37,973 nucleotides of DNA, from assembly GCA_012519025.1 (NCBI GenBank), contig JAAYQZ010000031.1:1-37973 (forward strand), in the 5' to 3' direction. How positions within the stretch are numbered: the stretch's first letter is position 1; the number at the start of each line of letters is the position of its first letter. Under the pieces are notes generated by a model, which saw nothing but the letters and a program-made list of their open reading frames with translations, was not told the DNA's origin and searched no databases. Positions 17,205 through 25,717 of the stretch are shown here, one piece after another. Source of the DNA: Bacillota bacterium. GTDB lineage: Bacteria; Bacillota; Limnochordia; DTU087. The translations under genes were made by a program, and so were the position numbers.

Positions 17205-18098
17205 TTAAAGCAAACCATCCGCGGTAAGCCATTCCCGGGCTACAAGTAAGGGATCCCGCTTTTTGGAATCCACCTCATAATTGAGACTGCGCATGGCTGC
17301 ATCATCCAGCCGATTCGCAAGCAGGCGTAAGACGCTTTTTAATTCCGGGTACTTTTTTAATACGTCCGCACGAAACAGCGGTGCGCCATGGTAGGCAGGG
17401 AAGTAGTGTTTGTCGTCTTTCAACGGGTGCAGGTCAAACGCTTGGATGCGCCCGTCAGTAGCAAACGCATCGATCACATCTACTTTTCCGACTGCCGCCG
17501 CCTGGTAGGTCAACCCGGGATCCAGTGCCCGGGTTTTTCCGAAAGCAAAACCATAATGCCGGGTTAGACCGGGATACCCATCTGCACGCTCCAAAAACTC
17601 ATGGGTGGCACCCAAAGTCAGCTCTGCGGCGAAGGGCTCCAGTTCGGAAAACTTAGTTACACCCAGCTCTTTCGCCTGCTTGGAATTGATAGTCATTACA
17701 TATGTATTGTTAAACCCAAGAGCATCCAGCCACTCAAGATCCCACAGAGTTTTGAACTCGGTTTCAACAACAAGACGGACCTCATCCGGATCAGATAGGG
17801 GCTCACGCTCTAAAAGAACAGTCAATCCGGTTCCCGTGTATTCAATATATCCGTCCAGACTCCCCTGGCGAAGGGCTTGAAAGGTTACCAATGTACCACC
17901 AAGAAATGGGCGCTGTCTTACTTTAAGACCAGTGTGAGACTCAATCAAGTCGCTGACCATGTGTACAAGTATTACCTGTTCTGTATAATTTTTGCCCCCT
18001 ATGGTCAGATCCGCTTTTCCGAAAAATAAGCTGGCAACCATGAGACCCAAAAGGAGAATGACAAAAATCCCAATGACGCGATAGCCTTCAAAAATCAT
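17205..18098 (-). CDS. Glycine betaine/choline-type ABC substrate-binding protein
   Basis: QAT-family binding protein (OpuCC/OsmF/YehZ type), 297 residues. A single N-terminal membrane helix (GIFVILLLGLMVASLFF) anchors it and there is no lipobox Cys. Family marks are LTIGGKNYTEQVIL, YIEYTGTG and VIDAFATDGRIQAF. The protein captures quaternary amines or related osmolytes outside the cell. The ATG overlaps the restored stop of the permease (ATGA), showing a tight operon order of ATPase, permease, binding protein on the minus strand. The ligand (betaine, choline, carnitine or another) cannot be told from motifs alone. Confidence 0.9.
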   Translation of the reverse strand: MIFEGYRVIGIFVILLLGLMVASLFFGKADLTIGGKNYTEQVILVHMVSDLIESHTGLKVRQRPFLGGTLVTFQALRQGSLDGYIEYTGTGLTVLLEREPLSDPDEVRLVVETEFKTLWDLEWLDALGFNNTYVMTINSKQAKELGVTKFSELEPFAAELTLGATHEFLERADGYPGLTRHYGFAFGKTRALDPGLTYQAAAVGKVDVIDAFATDGRIQAFDLHPLKDDKHYFPAYHGAPLFRADVLKKYPELKSVLRLLANRLDDAAMRSLNYEVDSKKRDPLLVAREWLTADGLL

Positions 18099-18165
18099 TC
18101 GGGCTCAGCTCCTGTGGGCATGAGTTTATGTTCAAGTTTGCTTAACAGAAAGTCTGTGACAACGG

Positions 18166-18732
18166 CTAAAAATGCTGCAGGAACGGCCCCGCGAAAATTA
18201 GCTTGTTGTTGGCCATGCTGATGCCGCCAAAAATGAGGTCACCTAATCCACCTGCTCCGATCAGCGATGCCAATGCGGCCACCCCAATAATAGTGACCGC
18301 CGCGGTACGAATGCCGGCCATAATCACAGGCAGTGCCAAAGGCAGTTCTACCATGAACAACAGCTGAGATGCGGTCATACCCATCCCTATCCCGGCCTCA
18401 ATTAAGGAGTCGTTTACACCTTGGATACCTGTATATGTGTTGCGCAGAATCGGCAGCAGTGAATATAAGAACAAAGCGACTATCGCCGGGCCTACCCCGA
18501 TTCCGATCAGCGGGATCATGAAACCTAAAAGCGCCAGGCTTGGAATTGTTTGGACAACACTGGCCATGCCAATGACAAGACCGGCCAGTTTTGGGGAGCG
18601 GGTGAGAGCTATCCCAACCAGCATCCCCACCGCTACGGCCGTGAGGAGGGCGACAATTGACAGCTGAATGTGTTCCCAGATAGCTAAAGACAATTGGGCC
18701 CTGCGGGATAAAATAAAGGATAAAAGGCCCAT
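18166..18732 (-). CDS. Glycine betaine/choline-type ABC permease, frameshifted near the C-terminus
   Basis: OpuCB/YehW-type permease with the expected helices and an EAA-like loop (LIEAGIGMGMTASQLLFMVELPLALPVIMAGIRTA). As read, the frame ends early with FAGPFLQHF. Adding one G to the run at 18187-18190 (CCCC on the plus strand) restores AVPAAFLAVVTDFLLSKLE and continues to a TGA at 18097-18095. That stop overlaps the binding-protein start as ATGA. The true gene probably spans 18095-18732. This is either a recent frameshift or a homopolymer sequencing error. The start is ATG 18732, overlapping the ATPase stop (TGATG). The track's GTG 18747 is less likely. Confidence 0.88.
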   Translation of the reverse strand: MGLLSFILSRRAQLSLAIWEHIQLSIVALLTAVAVGMLVGIALTRSPKLAGLVIGMASVVQTIPSLALLGFMIPLIGIGVGPAIVALFLYSLLPILRNTYTGIQGVNDSLIEAGIGMGMTASQLLFMVELPLALPVIMAGIRTAAVTIIGVAALASLIGAGGLGDLIFGGISMANNKLIFAGPFLQHF

Positions 18733-19847
18733 CACGATTCCCCCCACTCCTCTGCAATTACATTGACAAGGCTTGCCCTGGTGACCAAACCCTGCAGTCG
18801 ATTGTTTTGATCCACTACAGGCAAGTAACCGACTTGCTCTGAAGTCATGATCCGAAGCACTTCAGGTACCGGAGTATCAGTTTCTATCTTGATCACGTCC
18901 TTTGACATGATTTTTTCTATAGTGCTCTTTTCGCCCATGTGTCTGTGAAGATCTTTCGCGGTTACGATGCCTAATAATTCCCGTTTGGTGTTGGTGACCA
19001 AAAGGCTGTCAACCCGTCTGCGTCTCATCACCCGCAGGGCCTCTGCAAGTCCGCGGTTGGGGTCAATGACAACCGGGTTATCAATTGTAATCTGAGCAAG
19101 GGAAATATCTGCTGGCCTCCCCGGCCGCTCAGCCCCTATAAAATCCCTGACAAATTCACTGGCCGGTTCCCTCAAAATATCGTCAACTGATGCCTGCTGT
19201 TCAACTTTTCCATCTCTCATAAGGACGACTACATCCGCAAGTTTCAATGCTTCATCCATGTCATGGGTGACAAAAACAACAGTTTTCCTGAGTTTTGCCT
19301 GCAGTAAAAGCAGTTCGTCTTGAAGTTGTTCCCGGCTGATGGGATCAAGGGCGCTGAAGGGTTCATCCATGAGAATTATGGGGGGATCAGCCGCTAGGGC
19401 TCGGATGACTCCAACCCTTTGCTGTTGTCCGCCGGAAAGCTGATTGGGATAGCGATTGCGGTAAAGTGCAGGCTCTAAATCCACCATAGATAATAGATCA
19501 TCAACACGTCTTTGGGAATAGGCGGGGTTTTCACCCCGCAATCTGGGAACAAGAGAAATGTTTTCGGCGATTGTCATATGGGGAAACAAGCCCACCTCTT
19601 GAATCACGTAACCTATATTCCGTCTCAGTTCTACAGCCGGAATCTTTGTATGGTTTTTCCCATCTATATAAATGAAACCGGATGTAGGTTCAATTAGACG
19701 GTTGATCATTTTCATGGTTGTTGTTTTCCCTGAGCCTGAGGGACCGATCAATACCGCAAGATGCCCTTTGGCAATCCTGAAATTTACTTCAGAAACGGCA
19801 TCAAGGCCGTCTTCGAAAGTTTTGCTTACTTCTTGGAATATAATCAA
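18732..19847 (-). CDS. Glycine betaine/choline-type ABC ATPase with CBS domains
   Basis: OpuCA/ProV-type ATPase, 371 residues. It has Walker A GPSGSGKT, Q-loop VIQEVG, signature LSGGQQQR, Walker B ILMDEPFSALD, and the switch His in FVTHD. Two CBS domains follow (about residues 240-365, ending LPVVDQNNRLQGLVTRASL). In OpuA-type transporters these sense ionic strength or cyclic-di-AMP. The track's start at 20015 is too long. TTG 19847 behind AGGGGTGGGC gives the family's normal N-terminus (IIFQEVSKTFEDG). It is the first gene of the minus-strand operon and diverges from ogt. Confidence 0.92.
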   Translation of the reverse strand: MIIFQEVSKTFEDGLDAVSEVNFRIAKGHLAVLIGPSGSGKTTTMKMINRLIEPTSGFIYIDGKNHTKIPAVELRRNIGYVIQEVGLFPHMTIAENISLVPRLRGENPAYSQRRVDDLLSMVDLEPALYRNRYPNQLSGGQQQRVGVIRALAADPPIILMDEPFSALDPISREQLQDELLLLQAKLRKTVVFVTHDMDEALKLADVVVLMRDGKVEQQASVDDILREPASEFVRDFIGAERPGRPADISLAQITIDNPVVIDPNRGLAEALRVMRRRRVDSLLVTNTKRELLGIVTAKDLHRHMGEKSTIEKIMSKDVIKIETDTPVPEVLRIMTSEQVGYLPVVDQNNRLQGLVTRASLVNVIAEEWGES

Positions 19848-20027
19848 AAGCCCACCCCTAACACAAGGTAGTGTTTCCAATTTCCACGACAATTTAGTCA
19901 AACTTTGCAATGTTGAGCTGGTGTCAAGGGTAAGTGGTCGGGAACATTCGATTAACATCCCGCGTAAAGGGCATAATAGTGCTGTTGTACGGCGTTTTTG
20001 AGCAAGCAAACACAAAGGTGGAAAGGC

Positions 20028-20537
20028 ATGGCAGCAGATAAGGAAATTGTATATTGGTCACTGTTGGACAACGGTACATGGCGTTTGCATATGGCGGCAA
20101 CTGATAAGGGTCTATGTTATGTTGGTTCCCAGGGTGCACCCTGGGAAGAGCTTGGCGAATGGGTGAGAAAACGGATTCCCAACCATGAGGTTGTGGAAGA
20201 TGAGCATGTGATGGAACCTTATAAAAATGAGCTTTTGGAGTACTTGGAAGGCAGACGCAGGGAGTTTTCCATACCTTTGGATTTAAGGGGTACCGAGTTC
20301 CAGCACCTGGTGTGGGATGAATTGCTGAAGGTGCCTTTTGGTGAATCGGCCACATACACAGATATTGCCGAAAGGATTCAAAGACCGGATGCTGTTCGGG
20401 CTGTGGGCACAGCCATTGGTGCCAACCCCGTTTTAATTCCTGTCCCATGTCACCGCATGTTTGGCAAACACGGTGAATGGCGGGGCTATCGAGGTGGTTT
20501 GAAAATGAAAAAACAGCTGTTGGAACTGGAAAAGTAA
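20028..20537 (+). CDS. ogt: Methylated-DNA--protein-cysteine S-methyltransferase (Ogt/MGMT)
   Basis: Suicide DNA-repair protein that takes the alkyl group from O6-methylguanine, 169 residues. The C-terminal domain has FQHLVWDELLKVPFGES, the helix-turn-helix (TYTDIAERI), and the active-site motif PVPCHRM with the acceptor Cys at about residue 141. The substrate-binding GYRGG segment follows. The track's TTG 19998 is not preferred. ATG 20028 has AAAGGTGG upstream and starts MAADKEIVYW, as in other Ogt proteins. It is the first plus-strand gene after a divergent promoter region and may stand alone. Confidence 0.95.
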   Translation: MAADKEIVYWSLLDNGTWRLHMAATDKGLCYVGSQGAPWEELGEWVRKRIPNHEVVEDEHVMEPYKNELLEYLEGRRREFSIPLDLRGTEFQHLVWDELLKVPFGESATYTDIAERIQRPDAVRAVGTAIGANPVLIPVPCHRMFGKHGEWRGYRGGLKMKKQLLELEK

Positions 20538-20629
20538 AACCCTTAGCATGCTCGCACATCCCTTCTCATCCTCTCATACTCTAGGACTAATGGCCCGTGT
20601 ATGTGACAGAAAGGGCAAAAGGAGAGTTG

Positions 20630-21637
20630 ATGATGAGGAAGGGATGTTTTTTATTGCTTTGTGTGGTTTTGTTGGTTGGGTGTTTACAGATCCCGGTCTC
20701 GGCGGCACCCGTGGAAAAGATTAAGATTGCCGGCCAATTTGGATTGGTCTATGCTCCCTTGATGGTAGCAAAATCCCAAGGAATATTTCAAAAGTACGGA
20801 TTGGAGCCGGTTTGGAAGGAGTACGGCTCAGGAGGTGCCGTAAGAGAAGCACTGATCTCTGGGGAGGCCGATGTGGGCTTCATGGAGATTCCACCGTTTT
20901 TGATCGGTTGGGATAAAGGCTGTCCCTGGAAAGTAGCTGTCGGTTTTGTAGTTGTACCTATCGGGCTTGTCACATATGACCCTGAAATAAAAAGTCTCAA
21001 GGATTTCCGCCCGGAAGATAAGATCGCGGTACCCTCTCCGGGCAGCATCCAGCACATTCTTTTAGCAATGGCAGCGGAAAAGGAACTCGGTTCGCCCAAT
21101 GCCTTAGACAACAACATTGTCGCACTGCCTCATCCGGATGCATGTGCTGCCTTAATCTCTAAAAAAGGCATCAAAGCCCATTTTACTACTCCACCCTATC
21201 TATTTGAGGAACTCTCTGAACCTGGATTTCACTTAATAGTTGATGATATTGCTATCTTTGGCCACCCGTTTAGTTTCAATGTGGGGGTTGCCTCAGAAGC
21301 ATTTCACGAAAAGCAACCGGTTGTTTACAGCATTTTTGTCAATGCTATCGCCGAAGCAATGGCATGGATTAATAACAACAAAACAGCAGCCGCAGAGCTT
21401 CTGGCGCCGGAGTTTAAACTGAGCGCAGAAAAGACCCTCCAATATTTGGAGTGGGAAGGGATGAACTACACAACAGCCCCCTACGGTTTGATGGGATTTG
21501 CTGAGTTCATGCAAGAAGCCGGTTATATTAACCGCGTACCGAACAGCCTTGCGGATATTGCCTTTGAAAATATCTTAGCCTTTGTGGGCAGCAGAGCCGG
21601 TACACCATCAGATATTGAAAACTTACAGGAGAAATGA
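20630..21637 (+). CDS. NitT/TauT-family ABC substrate-binding protein
   Basis: NMT1/SsuA-like periplasmic-binding fold, 335 residues. The N-terminal signal has a lipobox-like LLVGC, though cleavage after VSA is also possible. Family marks are KIKIAGQFGLVYAPLMVAKSQGIF, VREALISGEADVGFM and DFRPEDKIAVPSPGS. The family carries nitrate, sulfonates, taurine, thiamine pyrimidine precursors and aromatic acids. The ligand here is unknown. ATG 20630 or the next codon 20633 follows AAAAGGAGAG, and the track's GTG 20597 is rejected. It heads an operon with the permease and the broken ATPase. Confidence 0.88.
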   Translation: MMRKGCFLLLCVVLLVGCLQIPVSAAPVEKIKIAGQFGLVYAPLMVAKSQGIFQKYGLEPVWKEYGSGGAVREALISGEADVGFMEIPPFLIGWDKGCPWKVAVGFVVVPIGLVTYDPEIKSLKDFRPEDKIAVPSPGSIQHILLAMAAEKELGSPNALDNNIVALPHPDACAALISKKGIKAHFTTPPYLFEELSEPGFHLIVDDIAIFGHPFSFNVGVASEAFHEKQPVVYSIFVNAIAEAMAWINNNKTAAAELLAPEFKLSAEKTLQYLEWEGMNYTTAPYGLMGFAEFMQEAGYINRVPNSLADIAFENILAFVGSRAGTPSDIENLQEK

Positions 21638-21667
21638 TTTACAACGGCAGTTGTGGGGGGACCTTTT

Positions 21668-22456
21668 ATGAAAATGAGAAAACGAAAAAATAAAACTTAC
21701 GATCAGAGTCTGTTTGTTGTCAGTATTATGGTTTGCTGGGAACTATTAGCCCGCACTAAATGGTTCCCCCCACTTCTCTTTCCTCGTTTGACGACTGTTC
21801 TATACCAGTTGTTTGCCGATGTCAAAAGTGGTGAGATTTTAGGTAGACTTTACTTCTCACTGTACCTGATTGCCGTGGGATTGGGGCTTGCTATTGTAAC
21901 CGCGGTGATTGCCACGATCTTAGCCCTGTGCTCTCCTTTGATTTCCAATTGGGTGCAGGCGGTGATGACGATACTTCACCCCCTACCGGGTATCTCTATC
22001 CTGCCCGTTATTATCCTTTGGCTGGGAACAGGACCTCAATCAATCATTGCAGTGATCTGGTTTTCATCAGTATGGCCGTTAATAACTAATCTGCACACAG
22101 GATTGCGTTCAGTGCCGGTCACCCAAATTGAGGTGGGGAGAAATCTTGGAATAAAAGGAGTGGGGTTGATCCGCAAAGTGCTGCTGCCTGGTGCTTCTCC
22201 TTATGTACTGACCGGCTTAAGGGTAGCCTGGGCCAGAGCCTGGCAGGCTTCAGTAGCAGCTGAAATGGTTTTTGGTGCTTCAGGAGGCGAAGGTGGGTTA
22301 GGTTGGTTCATTTACAAAAAGCGATTTTTCATGGATATCCCCAGTGTCTTCGGTGGCATGATTGTGATCATAATTGTGGGTCTTATCGTCGAGAGACTGG
22401 GTTTTGAGTGGGTGGAAGTGCGCACAGTCAGACGCTGGGGCATGACGCAAGAATAA
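21668..22456 (+). CDS. NitT/TauT-family ABC permease
   Basis: SsuC/TauC-like permease, 262 residues. About six membrane helices are visible, with the EAA loop EVGRNLGIKGVGLIRKVLLPGASPYVLTGLRVAWARAW. The ATG at 21668 follows GGGGGGACC, while the track's GTG 21653 overlaps that Shine-Dalgarno. It lies 30 bases after the binding-protein gene and 16 bases before the ATPase, so the three are one operon. Confidence 0.9.
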   Translation: MKMRKRKNKTYDQSLFVVSIMVCWELLARTKWFPPLLFPRLTTVLYQLFADVKSGEILGRLYFSLYLIAVGLGLAIVTAVIATILALCSPLISNWVQAVMTILHPLPGISILPVIILWLGTGPQSIIAVIWFSSVWPLITNLHTGLRSVPVTQIEVGRNLGIKGVGLIRKVLLPGASPYVLTGLRVAWARAWQASVAAEMVFGASGGEGGLGWFIYKKRFFMDIPSVFGGMIVIIIVGLIVERLGFEWVEVRTVRRWGMTQE

Positions 22457-22472
22457 GGGGTGTGGAGAACGA

Positions 22473-23361
22473 ATGCCTAACGAAAAGGATTTGATTATAG
22501 AAAACCTAAGCAAGACTTTCCATGTAGGAAACCACCAAATCGACGCCTTAAAGCAGATCAATTTGACAGTCAGTCCCGGTGAATTCATCAATATAATCGG
22601 TCCTTCCGGCTGTGGTAAATCCACACTGCTGCGCTGTATTGCCAATTTCGAAAAACCTTCTGCCGGACGTTTGATGCTTAAGGGCAAAGAGCTTAAAAGA
22701 ACCGGGGATAGATCGGATGATGGTTTTTCAGAATTTTGAACAGCTGTTTCCCTGGTATACAGTCAGAAGGAACATTACCTTTGCTTTGGATATCGCCTCC
22801 AAGTTCAGCAACAGCAAAACCAGGTCAAAAACAGCAGATTATTATCTGGAGCTTGTGGGGCTGAAGGGATTTGAGGATCTTTACCCACATCAACTGTCCG
22901 GAGGGATGCAGCAGCGCGTGGCAATCGCTCGGGCACTTTCGGTTCGCCCGGAGATACTTTTAATGGATGAGCCTTTTGGTAGTTTAGATGCGATTACCCG
23001 AGCTTCGCTGCAAAAGGAATTGATCCGGATTTGGGAAGAAACTAATGTAACGATTATTTTTGTGACTCACAATATAGAAGAAGCCATCATACTGGGAGAT
23101 AAAATTTTAGTACTTCAGGCCAATCCGGGCAAAATTAAACAGATAGTCCACAACCCTTTAAAACGACCCCGACTTCCGGATACAAAAGAGTTTAACGCGA
23201 TTTGGGAAAACATCCATTCGCTTTTGACTCCCGCCGGCAGTGGTAAAACCGAGGAAGAACCGAGGGTGAGGGGCTCTTTTCAACAAAAGCCGTTTCCGGT
23301 GGGTGCTTACTTTTTTGAAGTGGGGGCCGCAAAAGAGGGTTACCATCGGGAAAACAGCTGA
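22473..23361 (+). pseudogene. NitT/TauT-family ABC ATPase, split by a +1 frameshift
   Basis: Two ORFs carry complementary halves of one SsuB/TauB-like ATPase. The first (22473-22739) has Walker A GPSGCGKST and then runs off frame into RTGDRSDDGFSEF. The second carries MMVFQNFEQLFPW, signature LSGGMQQR, Walker B ILLMDEPFGSLD and FVTHN. Removing one A from the run AAAA at 22695-22698 joins them as GKELKEPGIDRMMVFQ, which is exactly the family's expected text. This is either a recent mutation that disables the transporter, programmed slippage, or a homopolymer sequencing error. After the ATPase core there is an unusual 40-residue polar tail. Confidence 0.88.
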
Positions 23362-23401
23362 CCAGGATTTGCAGTCTGCCCGCGTTGGGTGCATGGGATG
23401 A

Positions 23402-23938
23402 ATGGTTATGGATATAGGTTGTGCAGCCTGTTTAGATGTCTACTATTGTGAAGATTCGGCAAAAGCGTGTGCTGTGGTATTCCAGCTCACAGCCAAACAA
23501 GAGGTTGTCTCAACCTACTGCAGCACAGTCCGATCAATAGAAGCATACAAACCGGGCCAATTTTACAAACGGGAGCTGCCCTGTCTGATGTCTGTTTACG
23601 AAACCATTGAGGAGGGCATTGGATTATTAATTGTAGATGGATATGTCCATTTAGGCCGCGGTCGGGGATTGGGCTTGCACTTGTTTGAGGCATTGAACGG
23701 ACAGATCCCTGTCATCGGAGTGGCAAAAACGCAATTCAAATATGCGGGAAAGCATATGCAGGTGCTGCGCGGCAAAAGCAAAAAGCCCCTTTATATAAGC
23801 AGTATCGGACTTGACCTTTACCAAGCCGCAGACATAGTTAGGAACTTGCAGGGAGACGCTAGAATTCCCCATGTACTCAAACAAGTAGATAAGTTAACCC
23901 GGGCCAGAGATGAAAGCCCGGCCCAAACCCGTTCATAG
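23402..23938 (+). CDS. nfi: Endonuclease V-like protein, short form
   Basis: Endonuclease V nicks DNA or RNA near deaminated bases such as inosine. The 178-residue protein keeps the core motifs: an Asp in CLDVYY (about D12), YKPGQFYKRELP with the catalytic Glu, LLIVDGYVHLGRGRGLGLHLF with the second Asp, and IGVAKT. Compared with the E. coli enzyme (223 residues), about 30 N-terminal residues are missing. An in-frame TGA directly precedes the ATG, so this is not a mis-called start. The usual HPR-type segment is HLGRGRG here. The Shine-Dalgarno is weak. It lies after the NitT-type operon and converges with the TrpXYZ-type operon. Confidence 0.82.
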   Translation: MVMDIGCAACLDVYYCEDSAKACAVVFQLTAKQEVVSTYCSTVRSIEAYKPGQFYKRELPCLMSVYETIEEGIGLLIVDGYVHLGRGRGLGLHLFEALNGQIPVIGVAKTQFKYAGKHMQVLRGKSKKPLYISSIGLDLYQAADIVRNLQGDARIPHVLKQVDKLTRARDESPAQTRS

Positions 23939-23950
23939 GAAATTACCATA

Positions 23951-24745
23951 TTAAGCTAATAAGGCCTTCTGATCGGGAAACTCTTCACCACTTGCTTGAT
24001 CAAAAAGATTGAGTAAGTATTCCACAGAGAGCCTTCTTTTGGCTTCTCCTTTGACGTCTAAGATAATCGTTCCATCATACATCATGACCAACCGATTGCC
24101 GTATCTAATGGCATCACGCATATTGTGGGTGACCATAAGTGTAGTCAGTTGCCTGTCTTGGACTATGCGATCGGTCAGCTCCAACACTCTGACAGCTGTT
24201 TTGGGATCCAAAGCAGCTGTATGTTCATCCAACAGCAGAACTTTCGGCTCTCTCAAAATGGACATTAATAAAGTAAGGGCTTGGCGCTGACCGCCGGACA
24301 GCAGGCCAACTTGGGTGTCCAATCGATGCTCAAGGCCTAGTTCCAATATTTTTAAGCGTTCTTGGAAAAGAGTTTTTTCTTTGGGAGCGATGCCGCGGCT
24401 CAACGTGCGCCTCATACCCCGCCTCAAGGCGAGGGCCAAGTTTTCCTCAATGGTCATTTGCGCAGAAGTACCCACCATCGCATCCTGAAAAACCCTTCCA
24501 AACACTTTGGCGCGTTTATGCTCACTGCAGCCGGTCAAATCCTGGCTATCAACAATTATGTGACCCTGATCAACATTGAAAACTCCTGCAATGCAGTTAA
24601 GTAACGTCGATTTGCCGGAGCCGTTACCTCCAATTAAGGTGACATAATCTCCCTGTTTTACATGGAGGCTGAGATTGCGCAAAGCAGCGGTTTCGTTAGC
24701 GGTACCCTGATTGAATGTTTTAGAAACATCTTTAACTTGTAACAT
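23951..24745 (-). CDS. ABC transporter ATPase, TrpXYZ-like amino-acid importer
   Basis: COG1101-type ATPase, 264 residues: Walker A GGNGSGKST, Q-loop RVFQDAMVG, signature LSGGQRQA, and Walker B VLLLDEHTAALDP with the unusual DEHTAALD that is typical of this transporter class. The switch His is in MVTHN. ATG 24745 follows AAGGAGG by seven bases and overlaps the permease 3' end by 14 bases. The track's GTG 24751 sits too close to the Shine-Dalgarno. It is the last gene of the T-box-controlled operon of binding protein, permease and ATPase. Confidence 0.9.
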   Translation of the reverse strand: MLQVKDVSKTFNQGTANETAALRNLSLHVKQGDYVTLIGGNGSGKSTLLNCIAGVFNVDQGHIIVDSQDLTGCSEHKRAKVFGRVFQDAMVGTSAQMTIEENLALALRRGMRRTLSRGIAPKEKTLFQERLKILELGLEHRLDTQVGLLSGGQRQALTLLMSILREPKVLLLDEHTAALDPKTAVRVLELTDRIVQDRQLTTLMVTHNMRDAIRYGNRLVMMYDGTIILDVKGEAKRRLSVEYLLNLFDQASGEEFPDQKALLA

Positions 24746-25670
24746 CAACACGCCTCCTTATGCTGTTTTTGATTGGTTCCCAATGCGATTTAAACACCGG
24801 TAGTGCCAATGCAATGGCCACTGTGATGGCTGTAAAGAGCTTTAGATCCGAAGCCGGCATGCCCAGTTCCAATACTAATGCGATAATAAGGCGGTATGTG
24901 ATTGCACCTAGAACCACCGCCACCAAGCGACTTAAAAAACTTCGCCTGGCATACAACACTTCACCAATAATCACAGATGCGAGCCCAATGACAATCGAAC
25001 CGGTTCCCATCTGTACGTCGGCATAAGCCTGTTGTTGAGCAATTAGGGCCCCACTGAAAGCCACAAGCCCGTTGCTGATCATAAGGCCCAGGATAATCAT
25101 GCTGTTCGTATTGATGCCTTGGGATCTCGACATTCTGGGGTTATCTCCCGTAGAGCGAAGTGAGTATCCGATTTCTGTCCCAAAAAACCAGCGCAGCACA
25201 AAGATGGTTATCGCAACGCAAAGCACTGCCACGGCAAGTATAGGCAGTGTTTGACCAAGGCCTAATTGAGTAGAAAATCTGTCTTTGCCGATGCCTAAAT
25301 CTCCAAATACGGTGTAGATTGTTTTCAACCTAAGCAGTGACTGGTTTGCTTTGCCCAAAACGCGAAGGTTAATTGAATAAAGTCCTATCATAGTTAAAAT
25401 CCCGGAAAGTAAGGGGGGGATTCGCAGTTTTGTATGCAATAGACCGGTGGCAAGACCTGCAAGTACCCCACCAATGATGGCAAGTATGGTTGCTTTAAAG
25501 GGATCCATACCACTGTATATTGCTCTGGCAGCAATTGCAGCTCCCATGGCAATACTTCCTTCAACAGTTAAATCCGCGATATTGAGGATTTTATAAGTGA
25601 TATATACACCGATGGTAGTCAAGGCCCACAAAAGGCCCAAAATTACGGCTCCCATGGCTATTTGCAGCAT
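24732..25670 (-). CDS. ABC transporter permease, TrpXYZ-like amino-acid importer
   Basis: COG4120/BPD_transp_2-type permease, 312 residues with about eight membrane helices (GAVILGLLWALTTIGVYITYKIL, LNIADLTVEGSIAMGAAIAA, GALIAQQQAYADVQMGTGSIVIGLASVIIGE). Its relatives are the branched-chain amino-acid and sugar permease fold, not the classic BPD_transp_1 type. The ATG follows GGGGAGG. The gene overlaps the ATPase start and follows the binding-protein gene by 47 bases. It is controlled by the upstream T-box. Confidence 0.92.
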   Translation of the reverse strand: MLQIAMGAVILGLLWALTTIGVYITYKILNIADLTVEGSIAMGAAIAARAIYSGMDPFKATILAIIGGVLAGLATGLLHTKLRIPPLLSGILTMIGLYSINLRVLGKANQSLLRLKTIYTVFGDLGIGKDRFSTQLGLGQTLPILAVAVLCVAITIFVLRWFFGTEIGYSLRSTGDNPRMSRSQGINTNSMIILGLMISNGLVAFSGALIAQQQAYADVQMGTGSIVIGLASVIIGEVLYARRSFLSRLVAVVLGAITYRLIIALVLELGMPASDLKLFTAITVAIALALPVFKSHWEPIKNSIRRRVDVTS

Positions 25671-25717
25671 GATGCGTACCTCCCCTTACTCAAGCACTCT
25701 GGCTTAACGGTTAGAAT

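Noticed and set aside
19848-20015. N-terminal extension of the betaine-type ATPase
   Set aside because: The 56 extra residues do not resemble any ABC ATPase and cover the divergent promoter region with ogt. TTG 19847 has a good Shine-Dalgarno and the family N-terminus.
20597-20629. GTG 20597 as the start of the NitT/TauT binding protein
   Set aside because: It puts eleven polar residues before the signal peptide and bypasses the AAAAGGAGAG Shine-Dalgarno that precedes ATG 20630.
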